Source: Chloroflexota bacterium (lineage in GTDB: Bacteria; Chloroflexota; Anaerolineae; Anaerolineales; UBA11858). From it: a stretch of 37,387 bases of DNA. Under the pieces are notes generated by a model, which was not told where the DNA came from, searched no databases, and saw only the letters and a program-made list of their open reading frames with translations. The DNA lies in contig VGOC01000024.1 in assembly GCA_016865865.1 (NCBI GenBank), forward strand, positions 1 through 37,387, read 5' to 3'. The stretch's first letter is position 1, and every line of letters begins with the position of its first letter. This document shows, piece after piece, positions 15,312-24,377 of the stretch. The position numbers and the translations under genes were made by a program.

Positions 15312-17129
15312 ATGAAATCGAAGAAACCAAATCTTCTGCGCTCTCTTGGCCTGGGATTGGGGGTATTGGTGGTCCTGGTGGTTTACGCCTATGGCTTTCA
15401 GGTCACCAAAGTTGATCTGAAGGAAACCAGATCCGAACGTCGCCAGGAGCAATTGATCCGCATCGTTCGCGCGCTGGCGCAACCAGAATTCTTCACCTAT
15501 GACAAAGTGGAATTCGAGGTGTCTCTGCCTGTGATGATTCCCTGCCCCCAGGAAGGATTCGCGCCCCCCGAACCAGACAAGAACGGCCCATACCTCATCA
15601 TGACGCCCGCCTGCGCTGACCCTCGTGAGGTCGCCACGATCGAAGGGTATAATTTCGAACCCTTTAGCAAAGGCCCACTGAACTTTATGCCCGCGGGCAG
15701 CGATGTCAAGTTACAATTGGGAACCGTAGAGACTGACGAATCTGGTCATTTTTCCACCCAGGTTCGGTTATCGAATCGGCCAAGCGACGAGGTGCAAGAA
15801 ATTCGCGCCATCACCCGCCAGAACGTCGGCGCGCCCAAGCTGACTCGTACCGCTATAGACACCTGGAATAAGATCGTCGAAACCGTCTTTCTTGCATTAT
15901 TGGCGACTACCATCGGCACCGCGCTGGCGATACCGCTGAGTTTCTTCGCAGCGCGCAACTTGATGAAAGATGTCACCAGCACGATGATCAGCGCTTCCTT
16001 GTCCATTCTATTCCTACCGGTCGGGTTATATATAGGAGTGAAGACAGCCGCAGCCGCCTCTCTACTCAGCGAATTTCTGACGGACAATACCCTGCTGATG
16101 GTAGCTAGTTTGATCATCGCGCCGATTCTCGTCTGGCAAGGGTCTCGCATCGCGTTACCGCAACGGGAAATCGCCAAACCATCTGTGGCTGTTCGCGTAG
16201 CCCGCACAAGCCTCCTGTTGATTCTATTTCTTGTTTCGATCGTGGCGTTCTATTTGCTTTCTCATGTAGCTTTGTTGGGAGGCAGCGCGCTTGGAAAAAA
16301 GTTAGGCGACTTTGGCTTCCTGGGCACCTTCATACGCGACCTGGGAGATATCTTGGGAATGCTGATCGTGGTCATTACGGCTTTAGCCGTGGCGGGAGTT
16401 TTTAGTTCCATCGCAGGCCGATTGGGTATACTCATTGGTCAAAAATCGAAGTTTGCTGGCCGGGTTATCCAGGTTGTGTTGGCGACAACAGCGGGCGCTC
16501 TACTGTTTCTGTTGATAGCCTTTGCCTTGAACTGGCTGTACCAATTCAGGAACTACCAGGCGTTGTATCTCTATGCCAGTCTGATCGGCGCGCTGCTGGG
16601 GTTATTCTTGGGGATCAGAACCGACGTCAAAGCAACGCTTCCTACTGGCATGGTCATATACTATGTCTCGCGCACGATCTTCAACGCCCTGCGTTCTATC
16701 GAAGCGTTGATTATGGCCATCGTATTCGTGGTGTGGGTGGGCATTGGCCCCTTTGCCGGATCGTTGGCGTTGTCCTTACACACCATCGCTGCGCTGGCAA
16801 AACTATATTCGGAGCAAGTCGAGAGCATCATGGCAGGGCCTATCGAAGCCATAAAAGCTACCGGAGCGACGCGTTTGCAAACCATCATCTACGGCGTGAT
16901 ACCACAAATCGTCCCGCCTTATATTTCATTCACTATGTACCGCTGGGATATCAACGTGCGTATGTCCACGATCATCGGTTTCGCTGGCGGTGGTGGGATT
17001 GGCTTTCTGCTCCAGCAAAACATCAACTTGCTCCACTACCGCGCCGCCAGCGCCCAGATGGTGGCCATTGCCGTCGTTGTAGCAATCATGGATTACATCA
17101 GTTCTGTCCTGAGAGAGAGAATTGTATGA
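15312..17129 (+). CDS. phnE: Enlarged PhnE-like ABC transporter permease
   Basis: The 605-residue membrane protein is about twice the usual PhnE length (near 270). It has one N-terminal helix, an outside domain at about residues 31-185 with a TIG-like stretch (VATIEGYNFEPF, then GHFSTQVRL), and a core. The core shows the PhnE opening (ETVFLALLATTIGTALAIPLSFFAARNL) and, some 240 residues later, the PhnE second half: SRTIFNALRSIEALIMAIVFVVWVGIGPFAGSLAL, the coupling loop EAIKATGATRLQTIIYGVIPQ and GGGGIGFLLQQ. In ordinary PhnE these two parts are nearly adjacent; here about five extra hydrophobic helices lie between them. TAGGAGG precedes the ATG. It pairs with the PhnC-like ATPase and, by position, the PhnD half of the chimeric lipoprotein. 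Confidence 0.85.
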   Translation: MKSKKPNLLRSLGLGLGVLVVLVVYAYGFQVTKVDLKETRSERRQEQLIRIVRALAQPEFFTYDKVEFEVSLPVMIPCPQEGFAPPEPDKNGPYLIMTPACADPREVATIEGYNFEPFSKGPLNFMPAGSDVKLQLGTVETDESGHFSTQVRLSNRPSDEVQEIRAITRQNVGAPKLTRTAIDTWNKIVETVFLALLATTIGTALAIPLSFFAARNLMKDVTSTMISASLSILFLPVGLYIGVKTAAAASLLSEFLTDNTLLMVASLIIAPILVWQGSRIALPQREIAKPSVAVRVARTSLLLILFLVSIVAFYLLSHVALLGGSALGKKLGDFGFLGTFIRDLGDILGMLIVVITALAVAGVFSSIAGRLGILIGQKSKFAGRVIQVVLATTAGALLFLLIAFALNWLYQFRNYQALYLYASLIGALLGLFLGIRTDVKATLPTGMVIYYVSRTIFNALRSIEALIMAIVFVVWVGIGPFAGSLALSLHTIAALAKLYSEQVESIMAGPIEAIKATGATRLQTIIYGVIPQIVPPYISFTMYRWDINVRMSTIIGFAGGGGIGFLLQQNINLLHYRAASAQMVAIAVVVAIMDYISSVLRERIV

Positions 17130-17205
17130 ATTTATTCCGGCCCCCTTTCATTGCGTTCGGAAACCTCCCGAAGGTTGCCTGCGGGAAGCCAGAAATTCCG
17201 TAAAA

Positions 17206-17226
17206 ACGAACCTTCATGAGGTTCGT
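17206..17226. other. Small intergenic hairpin downstream of the permease gene
   Basis: ACGAACCT and AGGTTCGT form an eight-pair stem around TCATG, with no T run after it. It lies between the PhnE-like gene and MITE B in the 391-base gap. It could end or stabilise the 3' end of the transcript; there is no stronger evidence. Confidence 0.4.
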
Positions 17227-17258
17227 CTAAATGAGGTAGGTTTCCATAAGCTAATCTT

Positions 17259-17379
17259 GAGTCTACTGCAAAATCTACGAGTAGAGGATTCGGGGCGGCA
17301 CATCTGGGGGTGCGTACGTAGCACACACCCCCAGATGTGCCGCCCTGCCCCCTCGTTTACGAGTTTTTTCAGCGAACTC
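17259..17379. mobile_element. MITE family B, complete copy with 6-bp target duplication
   Basis: The 121-base element has terminal inverted repeats GAGTCTACTGCAAAA and, from the other end, GAGTTCGCTGAAAAA. The symmetry continues inward (CGAGTAGAGG, GGGGCGGCA) to a hairpin, GGCGGCACATCTGGGGGTG against its complement. AATCTT occurs directly on both sides (17253-17258 and 17380-17385), a perfect 6-bp duplication. No coding capacity. A left half-copy lies at 8588-8629. Confidence 0.85.
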
Positions 17380-17397
17380 AATCTTACTTCATCAACG

Positions 17398-17406
17398 TGA
17401 TATAAT
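17398..17406 (+). promoter_or_regulatory. Extended -10 promoter for the BMP-type transporter genes
   Basis: TGATATAAT is a perfect extended -10 element. No good -35 is seen at 16-18 bases, as is common with extended -10 promoters. Transcription would start near 17413 and leave a leader of about 108 bases. It lies just outside the right end of MITE B and would give the BMP ABC genes their own expression. Confidence 0.5.
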
Positions 17407-17520
17407 GTTCAGCCAGTGCTCTAGTGAGAAGATGGTTATGGGTGTGTTGCTTTTCATGATCGGCAATAGGGCGCTGATGACAACGATTGTTTCGACCAAG
17501 CGAATGACAATGAGGTTCTT

Positions 17521-19047
17521 ATGGCGCCAATTCTTGAGCTGCGTGGAATTACCAAAAGATTCCCGGGCGTGCTGGCAAATGACCATATTGATCTAACCCT
17601 CGAGCAGGGAGAGATCCACGCCTTGTTGGGGGAGAATGGAGCGGGGAAGACAACGTTGATGAATATCCTCTACGGATTGTATGATCCAGACGAGGGCGAG
17701 ATCTTCGTTCGCGATAAACAGATCAATGTTAAATCTCCCAGCGATGCCATCTCGGCAGGCGTTGGAATGGTGCACCAGCATTTTATGTTGGTGCCCGTTT
17801 TTACAGTGACCGAAAACGTCATGTTGGGCGACGAATCAACCAGTTTTGGTGGATTCCTGGATCGTAAATCAGCCGCAGCACGTGTCAGGGAAATCTCGGA
17901 GCAGTACCATTTGGAAGTCAACCCTGACTCCTATGTTCGAGACCTACCGGTAGGGGTTCAGCAGCGAGTGGAAATCATCAAGTTGCTTTACCGGGAGGCT
18001 GATATCCTTATTTTAGACGAACCTACGGCTGTGCTCACGCCTCAAGAAGTAAACGAACTTTTCACCATCATGCGTTCGCTGGTCGAACACGGTAAATCAA
18101 TCATATTTATAACCCATAAGCTGCGCGAGGTGCTGGCGTTTGCGGATCGGATCACGGTCATTCGAGATGGAAGGGTTGTTGGCACCACAACCCCACAGGA
18201 GACAAACCGAAACATATTGGCTTCAATGATGGTGGGCCGTGATGTTGACTTGTTCGTCGAGAAGAAACCTGCTCAGCCAGGCGGCGTAGTCCTGAAAGTC
18301 GAGAATTTGTTCGCTCTCAATGAGATCAACCAGGTGGCGGTCAAAAACGTCTCGTTCGAGGTGCGGGCTGGCGAAATCCTGGGGGTTGCCGGCGTCCAGG
18401 GGAATGGTCAGACTGAGCTGGTCAGGGCGCTGACAGGTCTGATCCATGCGTACAGCGGATCGGTCAGCCTGTTAGGGCAAGATATATCTGCTGCTTCTCC
18501 ACGTGAAATCACCGAGCTGGGATCGGCGCACATTCCTGAAGATCGCCAGCAAGATGGCCTGGTACTAAAAGCCACGGTGGCGGATAATCTGGTGCTCAAT
18601 ACCTATTATCGAGAACCTTTTGCAGAAGGCGTATTGGTGCAGAAGGAAAAGGTCGTCGAGAATGCTCTAGAGATTATCAATTATTTCGATATTCGTACAC
18701 CCAGCGCGCTGATCCCGTTGGGATCCCTTTCTGGCGGCAATCAGCAGAAGGTAATCGTGGGGCGCGAATTCTCGCGGCCCATCCAATTGCTGATCGCCGC
18801 ACAGCCTACCCGGGGTCTGGATGTAGGCTCCATCGAATATATCCATCATCGTTTGATCGAGAAGCGTGATTCTGGCTGCGCGATTCTACTGGTTTCCACA
18901 GAGTTAGATGAAATCATGGAACTATCGGATCGCATTGCAGTGATGTATCGTGGCGAGGTCGTCGCCGTGGTAGATGCCGATGATGTTACCAAAGAGCAGG
19001 TCGGTTTGCTGATGGCTGGGGTGGTATCCGAAGAGGCTGGCGGCTAA
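17521..19047 (+). CDS. BMP-type (nucleoside) ABC transporter, double ATP-binding protein
   Basis: The 508-residue protein has two ABC domains, as in YufO/NupA, RfuB and sugar ATPases of the RbsA type. Domain 1 has Walker A GENGAGKTT, QHFMLVPVFTVTENV, signature PVGVQQRVEI and Walker B LILDEPTAVLTP. Domain 2 has GVQGNGQTELVRALTGL, the PEDRQQDGLV loop, LSGGNQQKVIVGREF and AAQPTRGLDVGS, where the usual Walker B Asp/Glu pair is degenerate (AQPT) as is normal in this family. The LVPVFTVTENVMLG wording is that of BMP-linked ATPases. It would power uptake of nucleosides or a related compound captured by the BMP half of the lipoprotein. The first permease gene follows after 28 bases. Confidence 0.9.
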   Translation: MAPILELRGITKRFPGVLANDHIDLTLEQGEIHALLGENGAGKTTLMNILYGLYDPDEGEIFVRDKQINVKSPSDAISAGVGMVHQHFMLVPVFTVTENVMLGDESTSFGGFLDRKSAAARVREISEQYHLEVNPDSYVRDLPVGVQQRVEIIKLLYREADILILDEPTAVLTPQEVNELFTIMRSLVEHGKSIIFITHKLREVLAFADRITVIRDGRVVGTTTPQETNRNILASMMVGRDVDLFVEKKPAQPGGVVLKVENLFALNEINQVAVKNVSFEVRAGEILGVAGVQGNGQTELVRALTGLIHAYSGSVSLLGQDISAASPREITELGSAHIPEDRQQDGLVLKATVADNLVLNTYYREPFAEGVLVQKEKVVENALEIINYFDIRTPSALIPLGSLSGGNQQKVIVGREFSRPIQLLIAAQPTRGLDVGSIEYIHHRLIEKRDSGCAILLVSTELDEIMELSDRIAVMYRGEVVAVVDADDVTKEQVGLLMAGVVSEEAGG

Positions 19048-19075
19048 CTCGAAGCGTTGAAACGAGGAATCATCA

Positions 19076-20323
19076 ATGAGCGAAACTGAAAGAGATAAAC
19101 CCAAGAAGAAAGACGCCGGCAAGATCTTTCTCGAAGAGGCAGCGAAAAGCCCCTTGACAGTCACGATTTTGGCCATTGTCACCGGCCTGCTGTTGGGTGG
19201 ATTGCTTGTGGCTGTGACCTCGGAGGATGTTTACGCCGCTTTCAGCGATTCTCCCTGGGAAGCGTTGAAGGTCGGCGCTAATGCAGCCTGGAAAACCTAT
19301 CAGGCCTTATTCAATGGTTCGGTGGGTAATCCGGGCAAGATCATCGAAGCGTTCCGTGGAGGGGACCCTGAAACCATCCGCAGGGCGATCAACCCATTCT
19401 TCGAGAGCCTGGTGCAATCAACGCCGTACATATTCGCCGGTCTGGCATTGACATTGGGTTTCCGTGTGGGTTTGTTCAATATCGGGGCCGAGGGACAATT
19501 GTTCATTGGCGCTGCAACCACCGTTACCGCGGCTTTGTTCATCAAAGGGCTGCCGGCCATCATCCATATCCCTCTTTCCTTATTGGCTGGCTTTCTCGGA
19601 GGGGGGTTATGGGGTTTTATTCCCGGTCTGCTTAAAGCGAAAACAGGCGGACATGAAGTGATCAATACGATCATGATGAACTATATTGCTTTCCGCCTGA
19701 GCGAATATTTACTGCGCGGCCCCCTGAAGAATCCAGAAGGCTTCTCCCCCATCAGCGCGATGATCCAGGATTCTGCCAAACTCTACCGCTTCTTCGGAAA
19801 TCCTATCCGCTTTCATCTTGGTTTCTTCATCGCGCTGTTATTCGCCTATCTGCTTTATTTGTTCTTATTCAAGACTACCTGGGGTTTTACCCTTCGCACC
19901 GTTGGATTGAATCCCCGGGCAGCCAAATACGCCGGGATGAGCATCGTGCAGAGCACCGTCATTGCTATGTTTTTATCTGGCGGGCTTGCTGGCCTGGCCG
20001 GAGCCAATGAGGTCTTGGGCGTGAATTACAACCTGGCCCTGGCGTTTTCGTCGGGATATGGTTTCGACGCTATAGCACTGGCTTTGCTTGGCAAGAGCCA
20101 TCCCTTGGGCGTCGTGCTGGCGTCCGTTCTTTTCGGTTTCTTGCGCAATGGCGCTACTCAGATGCAGGTCTCGGCAGGCATCCCCATAGACATTATCTCT
20201 GTCTTGCAGGCGGCAATCCTGGCTTTCATCGCCGCGCCGGCGATCATCCGCACGATATATCGCTTGAAAGTACCCGAACTGGATATTGACGCCGTGACGC
20301 TTCGCGGCTGGGGAGGCAACTAA
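19076..20323 (+). CDS. BMP-type ABC transporter permease 1 (YufP/NupB-like)
   Basis: The 415-residue integral membrane protein belongs to the branched-chain amino acid/sugar permease superfamily. A hydrophilic Lys-rich N-terminus precedes the first helix (LTVTILAIVTGLLLGGLLVAV). Family blocks are TPYIFAGLALTLGFRVGLFNIGAEGQLFIGA, GGHEVINTIMMNYIAF, the coupling sequence TVGLNPRAAKYAGMS and GLAGANEVLGVN. GLFNIGAEGQ and NTIMMNYIA are the classic marks of nucleoside-type permeases. A GAGGAAT lies upstream of the ATG and the next permease starts three bases after the stop. Confidence 0.92.
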   Translation: MSETERDKPKKKDAGKIFLEEAAKSPLTVTILAIVTGLLLGGLLVAVTSEDVYAAFSDSPWEALKVGANAAWKTYQALFNGSVGNPGKIIEAFRGGDPETIRRAINPFFESLVQSTPYIFAGLALTLGFRVGLFNIGAEGQLFIGAATTVTAALFIKGLPAIIHIPLSLLAGFLGGGLWGFIPGLLKAKTGGHEVINTIMMNYIAFRLSEYLLRGPLKNPEGFSPISAMIQDSAKLYRFFGNPIRFHLGFFIALLFAYLLYLFLFKTTWGFTLRTVGLNPRAAKYAGMSIVQSTVIAMFLSGGLAGLAGANEVLGVNYNLALAFSSGYGFDAIALALLGKSHPLGVVLASVLFGFLRNGATQMQVSAGIPIDIISVLQAAILAFIAAPAIIRTIYRLKVPELDIDAVTLRGWGGN

Positions 20324-20326
20324 CTC

Positions 20327-21589
20327 ATGACTACTACGACGATGAAGAACCACTTCGCTTATGTATCTCCGACCCGGCGTCGTGTGATGGGATTTATCTT
20401 CCTCGGGCTGGGCATCGCCCTTTGGGCGCTGTTTGCTAAGAATGTCGAACCAGGGGTGGAGACGACCTTCGTGTTGACTCCCGGAGGAGCGACCCAGGAA
20501 CTGCCCGATTGGGTTTTTCCCAGCCTTCCCATGCTCGATATATTGGCCGTGGTGTGCGTGGGAGTGGGCGGCTACCAGTTGGCGCGTGGCTTTGGCAAGC
20601 GTACGAACCTGATGCTGGGCATGGCCGTGGCGTTGTTCATTTTCGGTTTCCTGACCTGGGCGACCTCCGGCGGTACGCTGAATCTGGCGGGTCTGTTCCG
20701 CAGCGCGCTGGTCAAAGCGGTTCCATTGACGATAGGTGCGCTCTCTGGTGTATTGTGCGAGCGCTCAGGCGTCGTCAACATCGCCATCGAGGGTATGATG
20801 CTCACAGGGGCCTTTACCGGCGCTTTCGTGGGCAGTGTGACGAACCTTTGGATCGGCCTCCTGGCGGCGGTGCTCTCTGGGGCTCTCCTTGGTACGATAC
20901 ATGCGGTTCTCTCGATCAAATACAAAACCAACCAGATCATCTCTGGTACGGTGATCAATATCTTTTCGACCGGCATCACCTCGTTCCTCTCCGCAAAATT
21001 CCTACAAAAATATCAGCACCTGAACGATCCAGGGCGCTTCCCAACCATCGAAGTGCCGGTCTTGTCGAAAATCCCGATCATTGGGCCGATCATGTTCGAG
21101 CACAATATGTTCGTGTATGCACTGTATTTCTTCTTGATCGTGCTGACAATTGCGCTTTATTACACCCGCTGGGGGCTGCGCACCCGCTCGGTAGGTGAAC
21201 ATCCCAAAGCAGCGGATACCCTGGGGATCAACGTTTTCAAGACCCGGTACCTCTCGGTGATTTTAGGCGGCTGCATGGCCGGATTTGGGGGCGCCTACTT
21301 TACCCTGGGTTCGGTCGGCCGTTTCGATGAGGTGATGACTGCCGGACGCGGCTTCATCGGTCTGGCGGCGATGATCTTCGGTAACTGGAATCCTGTTGGG
21401 GCTTTTGGGGCAGGCCTCTTGTTTGGCTTCTTCGACGCCCTCTCAGCCAAGCTGGCCATCTTGAAGGTGCCCATTCCCTCCGAGATCATGTTGATGTTCC
21501 CCTACATTGCCACGATGATCGCTCTCGCCGGAGTGGTAGGCCGCGGCCAGATGCCCGCCGCCGATGGCCAGCCATATGAAAAAGAATAA
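20327..21589 (+). CDS. BMP-type ABC transporter permease 2 (YufQ/NupC-like)
   Basis: The 420-residue membrane protein has family blocks VPLTIGALSGVLCERSGVVNIAIEGMMLTGAF, TNQIISGTVINIF, the coupling sequence SVGEHPKAADTLGIN and GGAYFTLG. CERSGVVNIAIEGMM is diagnostic of the second permease of BMP systems. An extra helix and loop at residues 17-110 precede the conserved core. With the ATPase and permease 1 it completes the transporter. The gene ends the + strand block and meets the lipoprotein gene of the opposite strand tail to tail with 22 bases between; GGATTCC and GGAATCC form a small hairpin there (21605-21621). Confidence 0.92.
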   Translation: MTTTTMKNHFAYVSPTRRRVMGFIFLGLGIALWALFAKNVEPGVETTFVLTPGGATQELPDWVFPSLPMLDILAVVCVGVGGYQLARGFGKRTNLMLGMAVALFIFGFLTWATSGGTLNLAGLFRSALVKAVPLTIGALSGVLCERSGVVNIAIEGMMLTGAFTGAFVGSVTNLWIGLLAAVLSGALLGTIHAVLSIKYKTNQIISGTVINIFSTGITSFLSAKFLQKYQHLNDPGRFPTIEVPVLSKIPIIGPIMFEHNMFVYALYFFLIVLTIALYYTRWGLRTRSVGEHPKAADTLGINVFKTRYLSVILGGCMAGFGGAYFTLGSVGRFDEVMTAGRGFIGLAAMIFGNWNPVGAFGAGLLFGFFDALSAKLAILKVPIPSEIMLMFPYIATMIALAGVVGRGQMPAADGQPYEKE

Positions 21590-21611
21590 ATGATCCTTTG
21601 AATTGGATTCC

Positions 21612-22193
21612 TCAGGAATCCCCCTGCGCCACCACAATATCAATAAAAAACGCGTCCCCAAAAGGATTCCCCCGCGGGTCGAAGGCCTGCCAGGCGCTTC
21701 GATATGAACCAGGCTCGTTGGGGGCATAGAAAATCATGCGAATCTCCGCCTCGACGCCGCTCAACGCTGGGAAGAGGGCCTGAGAAATGGGCGCATCCAT
21801 GGCAGGGCCGGCAATCAGTTGGATTTCGTACCTCGCATCCCAATTGCATGTGCCGGCGTTGAATATCTTCCAGCGTTTATCCAGGCGCTGACCAGGGGAA
21901 ACCACCGAACCATCTTCGATGGTCACATCCTCGACGAACTCGAGTCCATTCGTACAGGCCGGCGTCGGCGTGGGCGGACTCTCGGCAGTGAGCCGGGCAG
22001 CCTCTGTCTCCTCGAGTTGGATGATCAATGGATCAACGGTAGGCGGCCTGAAGACTATTGCTGTTGGCGTGGCGGGGAGGGGCGCACGTTCCGCGCTGCT
22101 GCAGGCAGCCAGGAGCATGCCAACGAATACGATGATGAATAGCAGCTGCTCAGCCTTCGAATGAATTCGAGGATCTCTATTCTTCGAGAACAT
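21612..22193 (-). CDS. NBR1-Ig-like domain lipoprotein
   Basis: The protein of about 193 residues has an N-terminal signal with lipobox MLLAAC, a Pro/Thr-rich linker (TPTPAC) and one C-terminal Ig-like domain: [41 protein letters not shown], then [25 protein letters not shown]. KxWxIxNxGTCxW is the mark of the NBR1 (next to BRCA1) central domain. Such lipoproteins are common in Anaerolineae; their function is unknown. The start is placed at the second of two ATGs (22196 and 22193), both inside the last codons of recA in another frame, so translation may be coupled to recA. No other start lies before the signal peptide. Confidence 0.8.
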   Translation of the reverse strand: MFSKNRDPRIHSKAEQLLFIIVFVGMLLAACSSAERAPLPATPTAIVFRPPTVDPLIIQLEETEAARLTAESPPTPTPACTNGLEFVEDVTIEDGSVVSPGQRLDKRWKIFNAGTCNWDARYEIQLIAGPAMDAPISQALFPALSGVEAEIRMIFYAPNEPGSYRSAWQAFDPRGNPFGDAFFIDIVVAQGDS

Positions 22194-23220
22194 CATCCTC
22201 GGCGCCAGGAGAAAAATGTACACCACTCATCGCAGATTGCCGGATCAGGCCTTCGATCTCTCCAAGAAGGTCGGGGTTTTCGCGCAAGAACTCCTTGGCA
22301 TTTTCGCGCCCCTGGGCAAGCCGTAGATCGCCGTAAGAGTAGAACGAGCCGCGCTTCTGGATGATATCCAGGGCAGTGCCCAGGTCAACGACATCGCCAA
22401 TTTTCGAGATGCCTTCGTTGTACATGATATCGAATTCGGCCGCCTGGAAGGGAGGCGCGACCTTGTTCTTGACCACCCGCACCCGCGTGCGATTACCTAC
22501 CACTTCAGAACCCACCTTGATAGATTGAATGCGGCGCACATCCAGGCGCACAGAGGCGTAGAACTTGAGCGCCTGACCGCCTGTGGTGGTCTCTGGATTG
22601 CCAAACATGATGCCGATTTTCTGGCGTAATTGGTTGGTGAAGATCACCGCAGTGTTGGTTTGCTTGATCGCGCCCGAAAGCTTGCGCAAAGCCTGGGACA
22701 TCAGACGAGCCATCAAACCCATATGGGCGTCACCCATATCGCCCTCGATCTCTGCGCGGGGCACCAGCGCAGCTACCGAGTCGATGACGACCACATCAAC
22801 CGCCCCCGAACGCACAAGGGCTTCGACGATCTCCAAAGCCTGCTCGCCAGTATCGGGCTGAGATATCAAGAGATTGTCAATATCAACGCCGCAGGCCCCG
22901 GCATATTTGGGATCCAGGGCGTGTTCCATATCAACGAAAGCTGCTGTGCCGCCCAGGGCTTGCGCCTCAGCCACGATGTGCTGGCAAATCGTTGTCTTCC
23001 CCGAGGCTTCTGGGCCGAAGATTTCCGTCACCCGGCCGCGGGGAATGCCGCCCACGCCCAAGGCAAGATCCAGCGAGAGCGATCCGGTGGGGATCGCATC
23101 AACTGCTAAATGCTGGGCTTCCCCCAATTTCATGATCGTCCCCTGACCATACCGTTTTTCCAAATCGCCCATCGCTTTTGCTAGCGCAGCCTGACGGGAG
23201 CTATCTTCTGTTTTCGCCAT
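22177..23220 (-). CDS. recA: Recombinase RecA
   Basis: The 347-residue RecA is complete. Walker A is GPEASGKTT at about 69-77, Walker [13 protein letters not shown], the L2 loop region [20 protein letters not shown], then [14 protein letters not shown]. It forms the filament for homologous recombination and triggers LexA self-cleavage. ATG 23220 is chosen for the family N-terminus ([22 protein letters not shown]) and an AAGGAG seven bases upstream; the longer frame runs into the preceding gene. The tail is acidic (EDDVLEE), as usual. It lies 53 bases after the M23 peptidase gene and has its own promoter with a LexA-like box. No intein is present. Confidence 0.98.
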   Translation of the reverse strand: MAKTEDSSRQAALAKAMGDLEKRYGQGTIMKLGEAQHLAVDAIPTGSLSLDLALGVGGIPRGRVTEIFGPEASGKTTICQHIVAEAQALGGTAAFVDMEHALDPKYAGACGVDIDNLLISQPDTGEQALEIVEALVRSGAVDVVVIDSVAALVPRAEIEGDMGDAHMGLMARLMSQALRKLSGAIKQTNTAVIFTNQLRQKIGIMFGNPETTTGGQALKFYASVRLDVRRIQSIKVGSEVVGNRTRVRVVKNKVAPPFQAAEFDIMYNEGISKIGDVVDLGTALDIIQKRGSFYSYGDLRLAQGRENAKEFLRENPDLLGEIEGLIRQSAMSGVHFSPGAEDDVLEE

Positions 23221-23249
23221 CTTATACTCCTTGCTTAATAGTTTTTCCA

Positions 23250-23277
23250 AGTCTAGCACGAATGTTCTAACTGTCAA
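23250..23277 (-). promoter_or_regulatory. recA promoter with LexA-like box in the spacer
   Basis: On the minus strand TTGACA (23277-23272) and TAGACT (23255-23250) are 16 bases apart and stand before recA. The spacer and start of the -10 contain TAGAACATTCGTGCTA (23269-23254), a palindrome with one mismatch (TAGAAC against TAGCAC). It differs at one position from GAACNNNNGTTC, the LexA box of Gram-positive type. The TGA stop of the M23 gene lies inside the -35. LexA binding here is inference from position and symmetry. Confidence 0.6.
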
Positions 23278-24377
23278 GGGACAGCCACGGGAGAAAAATC
23301 CTCTCCGGGCGCGGCAGGGAAATCGAAATCGAAGCCATCGCGGCCTCGAAAGGCCAGGAAACTCACTCGCCCCGGGTAGATCTCGATTTCGGTTGTGTAT
23401 CGTTTGCCAATATAGGAGGTCGAGATCTCGTACAAGCCGGCGGGCAAATCGCTGACTACCAGGTTTTCCTGGTAATAGGGGTCCTTGTTCACCGCTCCAT
23501 CGGCGTAGGTTCTGGCATGCCATACCTGTCCGGTATAGATTGCCGTGATGGACACATCATGTTCGAACAGATTTCCTCCCCCTGTTCGTAGCAGACGAGT
23601 GACCAACACACCCCATCCCTGGGGCGGCGCCAGCCATAATTCTGGATTCATCGAGTGGAAGAAATCTAATTCCCCCCAACGAACCTCCATATGCAGGTGT
23701 GGGCCGGTCACTCTGCCGGTATCCCCGACAAGACCCACAGTATCCCCCGCAGCGACATATTGTCCGCGCGGCGCGATCACTTCCGCCAGATGCCCATAAA
23801 CAGTATAAAGCCGCTTCCCCTGGTAACCGAAGTCATGCCGAATCATCACCGCCAACCCGTAGGGGTCAGTACGGTCTCCGGGCACTCCTCGATACAAACC
23901 ATATCCCGCCCAAATGACTTTCCCATCCGCCGCCGCCAGCACCGGCGTGCCAGGGGGGGCCGGGATATCTACTCCGGTATGCACTTCGCCCTCGAAGAAT
24001 ACTCCGCCATAGCGATAATCCGCCGCCGGCCAGTTGACCTCATCGGCTGCAATGGGGCGAGTGAAATAGAAATGGTCGTAGGGGGTTGGCGCCCAGGGGA
24101 TGTCATACAACGGGGGTCGCCAGGCCGAGATGGGCGCCGGCTCGAGGTCAGGGAAATCGAAGATCAGGGGATCGGGCGCGGGGGTAGGGAGGGGGGAATC
24201 CGCCGCGGAAATAGTATCCGCTTCGAGTACGGCAACCACCTGTGTGGGAGTCACGGCGGCCTGGGTTTGGGGTGTTTCTGTACCCGGTGGGATTCCTGTC
24301 CCCAGGCCAGGGAGGGCGCAGGCTGACAACCAGGCAATCCAACTCACGATGACGGCTGCTTGTTCGAGCGTTTTCAT
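23274..24377 (-). CDS. M23-family (LytM-type) metallopeptidase lipoprotein
   Basis: The 367-residue protein starts with a signal ending WLSACALPG, a probable lipobox. After a Pro/Thr linker the M23 domain carries the zinc ligands HTGVD and GPHLHMEVR, with [16 protein letters not shown] and VYGHL between them. Both metal motifs are intact, so it is probably an active peptidoglycan or envelope peptidase. A C-terminal domain of about 110 residues ends in a beta-rich stretch ([33 protein letters not shown]), possibly a wall or protein contact. The ATG overlaps the stop of the preceding gene as ATGA, a sign of translational coupling. The open frame extends upstream, but there it only mirrors the Thr-Pro tail of the previous gene. 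Confidence 0.88.
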   Translation of the reverse strand: MKTLEQAAVIVSWIAWLSACALPGLGTGIPPGTETPQTQAAVTPTQVVAVLEADTISAADSPLPTPAPDPLIFDFPDLEPAPISAWRPPLYDIPWAPTPYDHFYFTRPIAADEVNWPAADYRYGGVFFEGEVHTGVDIPAPPGTPVLAAADGKVIWAGYGLYRGVPGDRTDPYGLAVMIRHDFGYQGKRLYTVYGHLAEVIAPRGQYVAAGDTVGLVGDTGRVTGPHLHMEVRWGELDFFHSMNPELWLAPPQGWGVLVTRLLRTGGGNLFEHDVSITAIYTGQVWHARTYADGAVNKDPYYQENLVVSDLPAGLYEISTSYIGKRYTTEIEIYPGRVSFLAFRGRDGFDFDFPAAPGEDFSPVAVP

